Origin: Planctomycetota bacterium
GTDB lineage: Bacteria; Planctomycetota; DG-23; SLPQ01
DNA: 14,827 nucleotides
Assembly: GCA_021160625.1 (NCBI GenBank)
Contig: JAGHCE010000034.1
Span: 1-14,827 of the forward strand
Reading direction: 5' to 3'
Position 1 is the stretch's first letter, and every line of letters starts with the position of its first letter. The position numbers were made by a program, and so were the translations under genes. Of this stretch, positions 6,409-14,094 are shown piece by piece. Under the pieces are notes generated by a model that was not told the origin of the DNA, searched no databases, and saw only the letters and a program-made list of their open reading frames with translations.

Positions 6409-7246
6409 TCTTGGCGGCATAAGGGTCGACGTCATTGACGGCGGCGGTCTCTGGATGGACGGCGGCGGGATATTCAGCGTTGTGCCAAAGGTGCTCTGGG
6501 AAAGGGTCTGCCCGGCCGACGACCGCAACCGCGTGAAGCTGTGGTTCATTTCACTTCTCGTCCGCACGGACGAGGCCACCGTCGTCATAGAGGCGGGCTC
6601 TGCGGTGCACAAACCGCCGAAGGTCGCCGCGTATCACGAGGCCGATCAATCGACGCTTGCCGAGACGCTCGGCGACGTCGGCGTCGCGCCCGAGGACGTG
6701 GATTTCTTTATCCCCACGCACCTGCATTTTGACCACGTGGGAGCGGCATCCGACCCTGCTGTGGGACCGCTTTTCCCGAATGCTGAGTATGTCATCCAGC
6801 AGGTGGAATGGGAACAAGCCAACGCACCGGAAGGCTGGAGCAAAAACGCCTACATTCCGGGCGACATCGAGGGGCTGCACTCGGCACGCCTGGGCTTGGT
6901 CGACGGCGACAAGGAAATAACGCCCGGCATAAAGGTCATAATGAGCGGCGGTCACACCGTCGGCCACCAGATGGTCGAGGTGGGCACCCAAGCTAAGGAC
7001 AGGCTCGTCTACACCGGTGACATCGTGCCGATGTCCTATCACATACGACCGCGCTGGATATCCGCCTTCGACATTGCCCCTGCACAGACCTACGCCGTCA
7101 AGGTCGGCCTGTTGGAGCGTGCCGCCGCCGAGGGGTCTTTCCTTGTGCCGGGCCACGGCGGCCCCAGGCCCGTCTGCAGGGTGGCCGTAAACGCCGACGG
7201 CAAATTCACCGCCGAGTCCGTCCCCGGCATCTTGCCGCCCGCATAG
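6389..7246 (+). CDS. MBL-fold metallo-hydrolase (lactonase/GloB-like group)
   Basis: The 285-aa protein carries the full metallo-beta-lactamase-fold metal site: THLHFDH at 110-116 (H111, H113, D115, H116), GGHTVGH at 187-193 (H189 the likely ligand), TGD at 209-211 (D211) and PGHGG at 254-258 (H256). The order and spacing resemble the AHL-lactonase/glyoxalase II type rather than RNase Z. There is no signal peptide, so it is probably cytosolic. ATG at 6389 has GGAAGG 5 nt before it and lies 20 nt inside the 3' end of glycosyltransferase copy B, so expression is probably coupled. It is the last gene of the operon; convergent genes follow after 39 nt. The substrate is not evident: it could be a sugar lactone, an ester, or something unrelated to the glycan genes. 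Confidence 0.88.
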   Translation: MHLGTIDLGGIRVDVIDGGGLWMDGGGIFSVVPKVLWERVCPADDRNRVKLWFISLLVRTDEATVVIEAGSAVHKPPKVAAYHEADQSTLAETLGDVGVAPEDVDFFIPTHLHFDHVGAASDPAVGPLFPNAEYVIQQVEWEQANAPEGWSKNAYIPGDIEGLHSARLGLVDGDKEITPGIKVIMSGGHTVGHQMVEVGTQAKDRLVYTGDIVPMSYHIRPRWISAFDIAPAQTYAVKVGLLERAAAEGSFLVPGHGGPRPVCRVAVNADGKFTAESVPGILPPA

Positions 7247-7251
7247 GCACA

Positions 7252-7273
7252 GCCCCTTCGTGGCCGAGGGGGC
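7252..7273. terminator. Hairpin between convergent genes, possible two-way terminator
   Basis: GCCCCTTCG (7252-7260) pairs with CGAGGGGGC (7265-7273) over 9 bp including one G-U pair, with a TGGC loop. It lies in the 39-nt gap between the plus-strand MBL gene (ends 7246) and the minus-strand Asp-box gene (ends 7286). No T-run follows on either strand, so it may protect 3' ends or aid factor-dependent termination rather than act as a classical intrinsic terminator. Confidence 0.5.
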
Positions 7274-7285
7274 GCCGTGGAGCCG

Positions 7286-9694
7286 TTACTTCCCGTAGGC
7301 CGTCACGGGCGTGATTATGTCCTCTGCCGCGTTTGGGTCGCCCCTGGCCGGGCCGTACCAGACGCTCCCGCCGAAGGTCGTGACGTAAATCATACGGGGG
7401 TTGTACGGGTCGGGTATCACGCGGTGCGCCCACTTGAAGTTGTAGCCCTTGACGCGCTTCCATGTCCTGCCTCGGTCGTCGCTTCGCCGGACGCTGGACT
7501 CGAAGCTCGAGGAGTAGATGACGTTGGGCCTTCGCGGGTCGACGGTCACGTCATAGACGTACTGGTCCCTGGAAAGGACGTTCTTCCAGGTTCCGCCTGC
7601 GTCCGTCGAGAGGAAAACACCCCCGTTAACGATGCCCTTGGACGTGTTGCGGCACCAGGCCGCAAGGTAGAGGCGCTTCGGATCCTTCGGGTCGATGGCG
7701 ATGCCGTTGGGGCCGTTTACGCCCCTTGGCAGCGGTACCTTTTCCCAGCTTTCGGCGCCGTCGGCCGAACGGTAGAGCGCGCCGTCACCGGCGTTGCCGT
7801 AGCCCCCATCCTTGCTTCTGCGGGCGATGACGAGGTAGAGAACGCCGTTCTTGTCCCGGGCCATGCGCCAGGCAAAGGGTTCCTTGGCAGGCAGGCCGTT
7901 GTTCTTCAATGTCCAGGACTTGCCGCCGTTTGTCGATTTCCACACGCCCGTGCCGAAGCCGGTCACGTAGAGGACGCGCGCATCGAGCGGGCTTTCGGGG
8001 TCCAAGAGTATGTGTGTTGCGGCGGTTTCCGGCATTCCCCTCATCGAGCGCTTCCACGTCTTGCCGGAGTCGTTTGAGACCACGACGCCGCCGTTGTAGC
8101 GCGAGACCGCGAGGTTTCGCCACATCTTCGTTCTGGGGAGGTCGTGGATTCCCGTCATCACGGCCCATACGCGGCCACGGACATCGGGGTCGAACTCCAT
8201 CCAGTAGGTCGTGTTCGTCCAGGCCGGCGGCACGCCCTTCGTGGTGGCACTTTTCCAGCTCGATCCGCCGTTTTCGCTGACGAAGAGACCGATGTCGGTA
8301 TAGGAGATGAAGATGCGCTTCTTGTCGAACGGGTCGAAATGGACGCCGTAGCACGTGAGGACGTCGAGGCCGGTCGTGGTCCAGGTGCCGCCGCGCGCGC
8401 GCTTCGAGTAGCAGGCGTGCCAGGTGTCACCGCCGTCGGTCGTGCGCATAGTGCGGCCGTCGTCGGTGGAAAAGCACGTGTTCGGGTTATTCGGATCCAC
8501 GCCGAGGTAACGGGGTGCGTCGCCCCAGATGGGCCCAAAGAGGTCGCTAAGCCATGCATCCTTCATACCCGGTGCGGACTTGCCGGGGTCCTTCTCCTTG
8601 ACGAGTATTTTCCAGGTGCGGCCGGCGTCGTCTGTTCTGGCCGAGCCGAAAAAGGCCGTCTTGCCGCGGCCGAGGGCGAGATTCTTGAAACCGATGTAGG
8701 CGACGTCGGGGTTCGTCTGACAGGCGGCAACCGCCCGTATCCAGGTGCCTGGCAGCGGGGTGCTCGTCTGACGCGCCAGGTCGCCTGTCGCATGCCGCCA
8801 GGTCTGTCCGCCGTTTTGCGAAACGTATATTCCTCCCGCAAGCGTCCTGCCCCTCCAGGAGCATCGGGCCGTGACGTAGATCGTTGGTGCGCCTCCCCCG
8901 GCGGGGAAACCTGCGGAGACGTCGGTGAAGGCCTCGGCGCCACGGGGCCCGGGGCGGTTGGTCCAGGCGCCGCCTTCGCGGACGGCCAGCGAGTTTGCGC
9001 CGACAACGTAGATGGTCCGGTCGCTTTCTGGCGAGTCGGGGTCAATGTAGATTCTCATTGCGCCGGCCGGCAGGACCGCGCCGCGCTTCCAGGTCTTACC
9101 GCGGTCACCGGAGGTGTAAAGCCGGGCGTCGCCGTCGCACTCTATGGCAGCGTAGAGGGTCTTCGAGTCGACCGGATCCACCGCAAGCGCCACGACCGAA
9201 TCACGGTAGCGCCCCGTTGTGACGAGCCCCTCGTCGGCCTCGTCGCCGTGCATTGCGACGCGCCTTACCTTTGACGGGCGTGGATAGACCAGCTGCCACG
9301 TTCGGCCGGAGTCGCTGCTGCGATAGAGGGCGGAGGACTTCGCGTAGATGGTGTCGGGATCGACGGGATCGAAGACGAAGAACTGCACCACGCCGCGGAT
9401 GTTGAACATCCGCCAACTCCTGCCGCCGTTCCCGCTGATGTAGGAACCGGTCATATCGCAGCGGACGAGGACTTTGCGGGGGTTGTGCGGGCTTACGGTG
9501 GGGATGTACTGGGCGCCGCCGCCGCCGGGGCCTATGACCTTCCATTTGTCGAGTCTGACGGCCGTGGCGGGTGCACCGGGGCCCGGTTGGGCCGCCCACG
9601 CCGCCAGCGCCAGCAGGAGCATTCCACACGTCGCAATCGCAAAGAGCGCCATCGGCCCCAGCGCCGCACAAACAGCCCACCCGAATACCAGCAT
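7286..9694 (-). CDS. Secreted Asp-box (BNR) repeat protein, GH74-like double propeller, copy 1
   Basis: The 802-aa protein has an N-terminal hydrophobic segment ending at about AWAAQ (residues 32-36), read as a signal peptide or signal anchor. About twelve Asp-box motifs (S/T-x-D/N-x-G-x-S/T-W) follow, for example at 87-93, 126-133, 195-202, 354-361, 474-480, 586-594 and 738-743. The size and repeat number fit two seven-bladed beta-propellers, as in GH74 xyloglucanases. VRCDMTGSY (D80) and YTDIGLF (D467) stand where GH74 enzymes carry their two catalytic Asp residues, by my visual alignment. It may therefore cut or bind beta-glucans outside the cell, but many Asp-box proteins are not enzymes. 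ATG at 9694 has AGGAG 6 nt before it. Its paralogue lies 65 nt upstream in the same direction, so it is probably the last gene of that operon. Confidence 0.88.
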   Translation of the reverse strand: MLVFGWAVCAALGPMALFAIATCGMLLLALAAWAAQPGPGAPATAVRLDKWKVIGPGGGGAQYIPTVSPHNPRKVLVRCDMTGSYISGNGGRSWRMFNIRGVVQFFVFDPVDPDTIYAKSSALYRSSDSGRTWQLVYPRPSKVRRVAMHGDEADEGLVTTGRYRDSVVALAVDPVDSKTLYAAIECDGDARLYTSGDRGKTWKRGAVLPAGAMRIYIDPDSPESDRTIYVVGANSLAVREGGAWTNRPGPRGAEAFTDVSAGFPAGGGAPTIYVTARCSWRGRTLAGGIYVSQNGGQTWRHATGDLARQTSTPLPGTWIRAVAACQTNPDVAYIGFKNLALGRGKTAFFGSARTDDAGRTWKILVKEKDPGKSAPGMKDAWLSDLFGPIWGDAPRYLGVDPNNPNTCFSTDDGRTMRTTDGGDTWHACYSKRARGGTWTTTGLDVLTCYGVHFDPFDKKRIFISYTDIGLFVSENGGSSWKSATTKGVPPAWTNTTYWMEFDPDVRGRVWAVMTGIHDLPRTKMWRNLAVSRYNGGVVVSNDSGKTWKRSMRGMPETAATHILLDPESPLDARVLYVTGFGTGVWKSTNGGKSWTLKNNGLPAKEPFAWRMARDKNGVLYLVIARRSKDGGYGNAGDGALYRSADGAESWEKVPLPRGVNGPNGIAIDPKDPKRLYLAAWCRNTSKGIVNGGVFLSTDAGGTWKNVLSRDQYVYDVTVDPRRPNVIYSSSFESSVRRSDDRGRTWKRVKGYNFKWAHRVIPDPYNPRMIYVTTFGGSVWYGPARGDPNAAEDIITPVTAYGK

Positions 9695-9731
9695 CGCCGG
9701 CTCCTCTCTCCTGACAGTATTTTCCAGACCC

Positions 9732-9759
9732 CCCCGGTGCCTTACCGCAGGCGCCGGGG
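9732..9759 (-). terminator. Hairpin between the two Asp-box genes
   Basis: CCCCGGTGCC (9732-9741) pairs with GGCGCCGGGG (9750-9759) over 10 bp with one G-U pair; one more T-A pair can close the loop. It starts directly after the TAA stop of copy 2 (9760-9762). No U-tract follows in the minus direction, so it may stabilise the upstream mRNA or lower expression of copy 1 rather than stop transcription. Confidence 0.45.
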
Positions 9760-12219
9760 TTACCGCGCCGGCTTCGCCACCGGTGTTACAATATCCTCTA
9801 CCGCATCCTGGTCACCGTTGGCCGGCCCGTACCAGACGCTCCCGCCGAAGGTCGCGACGTAAATCATGCCGGGGTTATACGGGTCGGGTATGACGCGGTG
9901 GCCCCACTTGAAATTGTAGCCTGCGATGCGTGTCCAGGTTTCGCCTCGGTCGTCGCTTCGCCAGGCCGAGGAACCGAAGCCGCAGGCATAGAGCGTGTTC
10001 GGGTTGCTGCGGTCAACGGTCATGGCATAGATGTATTGGTCTTTTGCGAGGACATTTTGCCAGGTTTTGCCGGCGTCCGTTGAGAGGTAGATGCCGCCCA
10101 TTACCGCGCCGCTCCACTGGAAGCGGCCCCAGGCCGCCAGGTACAGGCGGGAGGGGTCTTCCGGGTCGACGGTGATGTCGTTCGGACCGTTTAGGCCTTC
10201 GGGCAGCGGCACCTTTTCCCAGGTTTCGGCGCCGTCAGTCGAGCGGTAGAGCGCGCCGTCATCCTTATTGGCGACCTCGCCGGACTCGCTTTTTCGGGCG
10301 ACGACGAGATACAAGACGCCTTTAGGGTCCCTGGCAAGGCGCCAGGCAAAGGGTTCTTGGCCCTGTATGCCGTTATTCTTCAGGGTCCAGGACTTGCCGC
10401 CGTCGGTTGATTTCCAGACGCCGGTGCCGAAGCCGGTGACGTAGAGGACTCTCGCGTCAGCGGGGCTTGTCGGGTCCATCAATATGTGCGTGGCGGCGGT
10501 CTCAGGCATCCCCTGTGTGGACTGCTTCCAGGTGCGCCCACCGTCGGCGCTGATGCAGACGCCGCCGCGATTCCTTACGCGGCCTCTGCCGCGCCACATC
10601 TTCGGCCGAGGGAGGTCATGGACGCCGCTCATCACGGCCCACACGCGGCCGCGGACTTCGGGGTCGAAGACCATCCAGTAGGTGGTGTTGACCCATCCTC
10701 GCGGGACGCCGGCGGCGGTGGCGCTTTTCCAGGTGGAACCGCCGTTGTCACTTGAGAAGAGGCCGATGTCGGTGTAGGAAATGAAAACGCGGTTTTTCTC
10801 GAACGGGTCGAAATGGACGCCGTAGCAGGTGGTGACATCGAGGCCGGTAGTGGTCCAGGAGCCGTCTTCGGCCTTCCTGGAATAGACGGCCTGCCACGTT
10901 TTGCCGCCGTCGGTGGTTCGCATCGTGCGGCCCGAATCCGTGCCGTAGACGATGTCCGGGTCCGTCGGCGCGACGCCGATATTGCCGGGGTTCTCGCCCC
11001 ACCAGGGGCCGAAACGCTCGTTTAGCCAGGCGCCTTTCATATTGTCGCCGGGCTTAGTTGAGTCCTTCCAGACGAGTTCCCACGTGCCCCCGCCGTCGGT
11101 GGTCTTGGCGACTCCGAGGTAGTGCTCGTCTTGCGAACGGCCGGTGAGGAGATTGCTGTAGGAAAGATAGGCGACCTCCGGGTGCGTCCGGCAGGTTGCA
11201 ACGGCACGCAAACGCGGCGCCGGAGCCCCTTGGTACAGTTTCCGAAAGATGTCGTTATTGGCCTGGCGCCAGGTTCTCCCGCCGTTGGTTGAGACCTGCA
11301 CGCCGCCCTGGGTGACCCTGCCGCTTCGGCGCAGCGGCGTGACGGCATAGACGACGAGCGCGCCCCCACCGGCGGGAAAGCCCGCGTCGACATCGGCAAA
11401 CCGGGTGACACCTCTTGGCGGGCGATGATGCGTCCACTGCCCGCCTGCACAGACGCTGACCGAACTGTGGCCGATGACGTAGACTTTGCGCTTGCCCTTC
11501 GGTGAGTGAGGATCGACGAAGATCTTGCGGGCGCCGCCCGGCAGGGCACCGAGCTTCTTCCAGGTCTCGCCCCAGTCCGTGGACACACACAGGGCCGTCT
11601 GGCCTCCGGCGGAAATTGCCGCGTAGAGCGTCCTGGAGTCGGCGGGGTCAACGGCCAGCGCCGTAACCAGCTCCGCGGCACCCCACGCCCTGGGGCCGCG
11701 CGGAGCCTCCGGCTCGGCGAGAGGTTCGCCGGAGCGCCTGCCGACGACAATTCTGATCCCCGCGTGGTCGCCGGCCACGACGAATTTCGTGACGTCAGCG
11801 GGACGCGGATGAACGAGGTTCCAGGTTTCCCCGGCGTCCGTGCTGCGGAAAAGCCCGACGTTTTTCGCGTAGATGACATTCGGGTCGACCGGGTCAAAGA
11901 CGAAGAAGCGGGTTGTGCTCCCGAGATTAAACATCCGCCAGGTGTTTCCACCGTCGTTGGAAATGTATGACCCCGTCATATCGCAGCGGACGAGCACCCG
12001 GTCGGTGTCATGCGGGCTGATCGTGGGGATGTACTGCGTTCCACCTCCGCCGGGGCCTATTACCTTCCAGTCGTCGAGCCTAAGGGCGGAGGCGGGGGCG
12101 TCGGGTCCTTTGAGCGCGGCGGCACCTTCGGCCGCCTGGGTTGCCGAGGCACTTGCGGTCAGCAACATAGCAAGAACATATCCACCGAGTACAGGCCAGT
12201 AACTCAGAATATATCTCAT
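9760..12219 (-). CDS. Secreted Asp-box (BNR) repeat protein, GH74-like double propeller, copy 2
   Basis: The 819-aa paralogue of the next gene matches it along the whole length. The N-terminus (residues 1-30) is a signal peptide with probable cleavage after the small residues at 22-30. It too has about twelve Asp-boxes, each with a partner in copy 1. The two candidate catalytic Asp residues are kept: D80 in VRCDMTGSY and D484 in SYTDIGLF. The 17-residue size difference is mainly an insertion at about residues 158-180, rich in Pro, Glu, Gly and Arg, before the ALAVDP strand. The ATG at 12219 has AAGGG 6 nt before it. The gene lies 77 nt downstream of an MBL-fold gene and 65 nt upstream of copy 1, all minus strand. 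An extracellular beta-glucanase or glycan-binding role is possible but unproven. Confidence 0.88.
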   Translation of the reverse strand: MRYILSYWPVLGGYVLAMLLTASASATQAAEGAAALKGPDAPASALRLDDWKVIGPGGGGTQYIPTISPHDTDRVLVRCDMTGSYISNDGGNTWRMFNLGSTTRFFVFDPVDPNVIYAKNVGLFRSTDAGETWNLVHPRPADVTKFVVAGDHAGIRIVVGRRSGEPLAEPEAPRGPRAWGAAELVTALAVDPADSRTLYAAISAGGQTALCVSTDWGETWKKLGALPGGARKIFVDPHSPKGKRKVYVIGHSSVSVCAGGQWTHHRPPRGVTRFADVDAGFPAGGGALVVYAVTPLRRSGRVTQGGVQVSTNGGRTWRQANNDIFRKLYQGAPAPRLRAVATCRTHPEVAYLSYSNLLTGRSQDEHYLGVAKTTDGGGTWELVWKDSTKPGDNMKGAWLNERFGPWWGENPGNIGVAPTDPDIVYGTDSGRTMRTTDGGKTWQAVYSRKAEDGSWTTTGLDVTTCYGVHFDPFEKNRVFISYTDIGLFSSDNGGSTWKSATAAGVPRGWVNTTYWMVFDPEVRGRVWAVMSGVHDLPRPKMWRGRGRVRNRGGVCISADGGRTWKQSTQGMPETAATHILMDPTSPADARVLYVTGFGTGVWKSTDGGKSWTLKNNGIQGQEPFAWRLARDPKGVLYLVVARKSESGEVANKDDGALYRSTDGAETWEKVPLPEGLNGPNDITVDPEDPSRLYLAAWGRFQWSGAVMGGIYLSTDAGKTWQNVLAKDQYIYAMTVDRSNPNTLYACGFGSSAWRSDDRGETWTRIAGYNFKWGHRVIPDPYNPGMIYVATFGGSVWYGPANGDQDAVEDIVTPVAKPAR

Positions 12220-12296
12220 ATGATGCCCTTCTCGTTTCGCGTCGGACCTTCAAATGCCGCACGGTCCGGTCGAGCCAGGCGGCCGGCGCTATGCGG

Positions 12297-13121
12297 TCAG
12301 TCCTCCAGAACGAGTTCCAGGCCGTCGAAACCGGCGATAACCTCGCCGTTGTATATGCCCCGGACTTCTTCGGCCATACGTTCGGCGACCTCGAGGTCGC
12401 CGGTTATGTCCTCGATAACGAAGTGTTTCAGGACAAGGCGTTTTACCTTTGCCTCGACGGCCAGGGCGCCGACGGTGGCCGGGTTCATATGCCACTTGCC
12501 CCACGGTTGTTGTGCGAGAAATTCGGCCGTTCCGGAACACTCGCAGACGAGAAGGTCGGCCTCCCGGCAGAACTCGCTCAGCTGGGGAGAAGGGGTTGTG
12601 TCGCCAATGATGACTATCCTCTTGCCCGCAGTCTCGACCGCGAAGGCGAACGTGTCCATATCAGCGTGCTCGGTAGGAACGGCAGCGACCTTGAATCTCT
12701 CCCTGACCAAGAGATCCCCGGCCTCGGCGATCTCGACGACTTCGGGATCCAGGCCAAAAGGATCCTTGCCGTGAGCCAGGCGCGTGGCGATGTCCACCTC
12801 CCAGGCCGCACGGACGCCTTTCTCCACAAACTCCTGCGTGTGAGGAGGGCCAAAGATGCGCAGCGGCTTCTTGCGGGTGTTATTCCAGCCGAGCAGGACA
12901 AAGTAGGGGCAGTCGCCGCAGTGGTCGAAATGTAGATGCGTGAGGAAAAGCAGGTTAACGTTTTCGGCGGGAAATCCCGCTCGGGCAAGGGCGCGCGTTG
13001 CTCCGGGGCCACAGTCAAACATCAGGACTTCGCCATCCACGACGAGTAATTGCGACGGCCCGACACGACGGGGATTGGCCCGCACGGCACCGCTGCCGAG
13101 AAGCACAAACGTCACACTCAC
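12297..13121 (-). CDS. MBL-fold metal-dependent hydrolase, RNase Z-like
   Basis: The 274-aa protein shows the RNase Z-type order of metal-binding residues: LLGSG at 7-11, FDCGPGAT at 35-42, THLHFDHCGD at 61-70 (H62, H64, D66, H67), TEHAD at 150-154 (H152), IGDT at 172-175 (D174), WHMNPATVGALA at 210-221 and LKHF at 231-234 (H233). Relatives include tRNase Z, which cuts tRNA 3' trailers, and other phosphodiesterases and sulfatases. It is shorter than typical RNase Z, and I see no clear flexible-arm exosite, so a tRNA role is only one option. The start is GTG at 13121 with AAGGAGG 7 nt before it. It heads the minus-strand run leading into the two Asp-box genes (77-nt gap). No signal peptide. 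Confidence 0.85.
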   Translation of the reverse strand: MSVTFVLLGSGAVRANPRRVGPSQLLVVDGEVLMFDCGPGATRALARAGFPAENVNLLFLTHLHFDHCGDCPYFVLLGWNNTRKKPLRIFGPPHTQEFVEKGVRAAWEVDIATRLAHGKDPFGLDPEVVEIAEAGDLLVRERFKVAAVPTEHADMDTFAFAVETAGKRIVIIGDTTPSPQLSEFCREADLLVCECSGTAEFLAQQPWGKWHMNPATVGALAVEAKVKRLVLKHFVIEDITGDLEVAERMAEEVRGIYNGEVIAGFDGLELVLED

Positions 13122-13180
13122 CGACTCGCCTCCTTCCGTTTCAGCGGGGTAAGAGCAAATACGCCATTCCAGACGATTTT

Positions 13181-13208
13181 AGGATAAGGGCAAAGCAACG
13201 TCCGTCAA
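13181..13208 (-). promoter_or_regulatory. Possible sigma70-type promoter before the RNase Z-like gene
   Basis: On the minus strand TTGACG (13203-13208; five of six) is followed by 16 nt and TATCCT (13181-13186; four of six). The leader would be about 50 nt, ending in the AAGGAGG ribosome site. It could drive the three-gene minus-strand unit ending at 7286. Confidence 0.4.
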
Positions 13209-13311
13209 GACGAAACACGCTATGGAGCCGGCAACGAGAGAAAGTTTGTCGATTGTGTCCCCGGCGCGTGTCGGGGGAGTTGCCGGGCGGGCGTCGCCGG
13301 CCGCGGCGGTG

Positions 13312-13357
13312 GGGCTGCGGGGTGAAATACATACGGGCGAGCCGCAGCCCGCCCGTA
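13312..13357. repeat. Hairpin with loop complementary to an upstream 9-mer
   Basis: TACGGGCG (13332-13339) pairs with CGCCCGTA (13350-13357) around a 10-nt loop. The segment CCGCAGCCC (13342-13350), mostly in that loop, is the exact complement of GGGCTGCGG at 13312-13320. The two pairings could alternate or form an H-type pseudoknot. The flank CGCCCGTAC (13350-13358) also occurs at 2151-2159 in the other repeat-bearing intergenic region, which suggests a dispersed element. Confidence 0.5.
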
Positions 13358-13464
13358 CGATAATCGACATACCAAGAAATTCCAAGATGCCGCGCGTCAA
13401 GGGTTTCACTACCCTCGGAAGTTTCGAACCCCTCAACATCCCAGGTTTGTAGGAGGAGCGTTAG

Positions 13465-14094
13465 TCACCGAGCTTGTTGTTGTCGCTGTTCCTTGGCGCG
13501 TGTATCCATGGCGTCCCTAATCTCAAGGCGTTCCTCGGGGGACATTTTGTGTGCCACGCTGGCCTTGAGCGTTTTGACAAACGTTTTGTTGTCGAGGTAC
13601 TTCACCTTGCCGTCGCCGAATACCACGGCACGGCCCTTGTTCGGGGTGTCCTTGTCAGCGTAGAACGTGATGAACTCTGCCGGTTTCTTGATGGTCATAT
13701 GATGCGCCCCGGCCATCTGAGGATTCATAACAATTCGCTTTCCGGTCTCGGGATTGATGAGCCCTTCCTTGCGCTCCTTGAGCATTCTGGCAAGAGAATC
13801 AATGCTCCGGGGAATGACACCGAGCAGCCCCTGACGGGACACATATTTTGAAAGCGCTTCCTGCAATGCCTTGAGCCGCTTTTCCAGCGTAGGCTTCTCT
13901 TCCTCCTTGGAAGGCTTCTTTTTCGTGTCGGCTTTTGTTTCCGTGTCGGCTTTTGTTTCCGTGTCGGCCTTGGGGGTCTGGGAAGATTCCTCTTTCCCCG
14001 CGGGCTTCTCCTGGGCTACCGCGCTTGAGACGCCCATAAAAACGACCGCCAACAAAGCCAGCAACGCTACAGGCCACCAATACTGTCTCTTCAT
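13465..14094 (-). CDS. Secreted protein with Lys/Glu/Thr-rich linker and DG-type tail
   Basis: The 209-aa protein has a clear signal peptide: a hydrophobic core at about residues 8-20 and probable cleavage after AVA (25-27). A low-complexity linker (28-68) contains two and a half copies of a six-residue unit (ADTETK). A charged, probably helical stretch follows at 69-110. Residues 139-172 include AEFITFYADKD and RAVVFGDGKVKYLD, which resemble the end of the H-X9-DG domain of planctomycete-type prepilin proteins, but the His position is Pro151 and there is no prepilin N-terminus. The C-terminal 25 residues are rich in Arg, Glu, Lys and Gln. The start ATG at 14094 has GGAGG 9 nt before it, with a small hairpin (14112-14124) just upstream of that site. 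The function is unknown; it is exported and stands alone between intergenic regions. Confidence 0.8.
   Translation of the reverse strand: MKRQYWWPVALLALLAVVFMGVSSAVAQEKPAGKEESSQTPKADTETKADTETKADTKKKPSKEEEKPTLEKRLKALQEALSKYVSRQGLLGVIPRSIDSLARMLKERKEGLINPETGKRIVMNPQMAGAHHMTIKKPAEFITFYADKDTPNKGRAVVFGDGKVKYLDNKTFVKTLKASVAHKMSPEERLEIRDAMDTRAKEQRQQQAR
13925..13968 (-). repeat. 18-bp tandem repeat inside the secreted-protein gene
   Basis: The plus-strand unit GTGTCGGCTTTTGTTTCC occurs at 13925-13942 and 13943-13960 with no mismatch; its first eight bases start a third copy at 13961. It codes for the repeated ADTETK segment of the linker. The unit is a multiple of three, so slippage would change linker length without a frameshift. 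Confidence 0.85.

Larger units (their letters stand above)
13122..13464. other. 343-base intergenic region
   Basis: It lies between two minus-strand genes. Short open frames exist but none shows a family motif, and they run through repeat-like GC sequence, so I treat it as noncoding. It holds the ribosome site and possible promoter of the RNase Z-like gene on the left, a GC-rich stretch at about 13255-13320, and a hairpin with a complementary upstream segment (13312-13357). No clear intrinsic terminator follows the gene ending at 13465. Confidence 0.65.

Noticed and set aside
5347..6612. 421-codon minus-strand frame opposite glycosyltransferase copy B and the MBL gene
   Set aside because: It is an antisense shadow typical of GC-rich genes, rich in Arg/His/Pro, while the plus-strand frames carry conserved motifs.
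8144..9274. 376-codon plus-strand frame opposite Asp-box copy 1
   Set aside because: It is antisense to a frame with twelve Asp-boxes and a signal peptide, and has no motif of its own.
12243..12268. Small hairpin (CGGACC/GGTCCG) between the RNase Z-like gene and Asp-box copy 2
   Set aside because: The stem is 6 bp with a 14-nt loop and no T-run; too weak to call a terminator.
13179..13439. 86-codon minus-strand frame in the 13122-13464 gap
   Set aside because: It runs through the hairpin repeat, shows no family resemblance and has no clear ribosome site.
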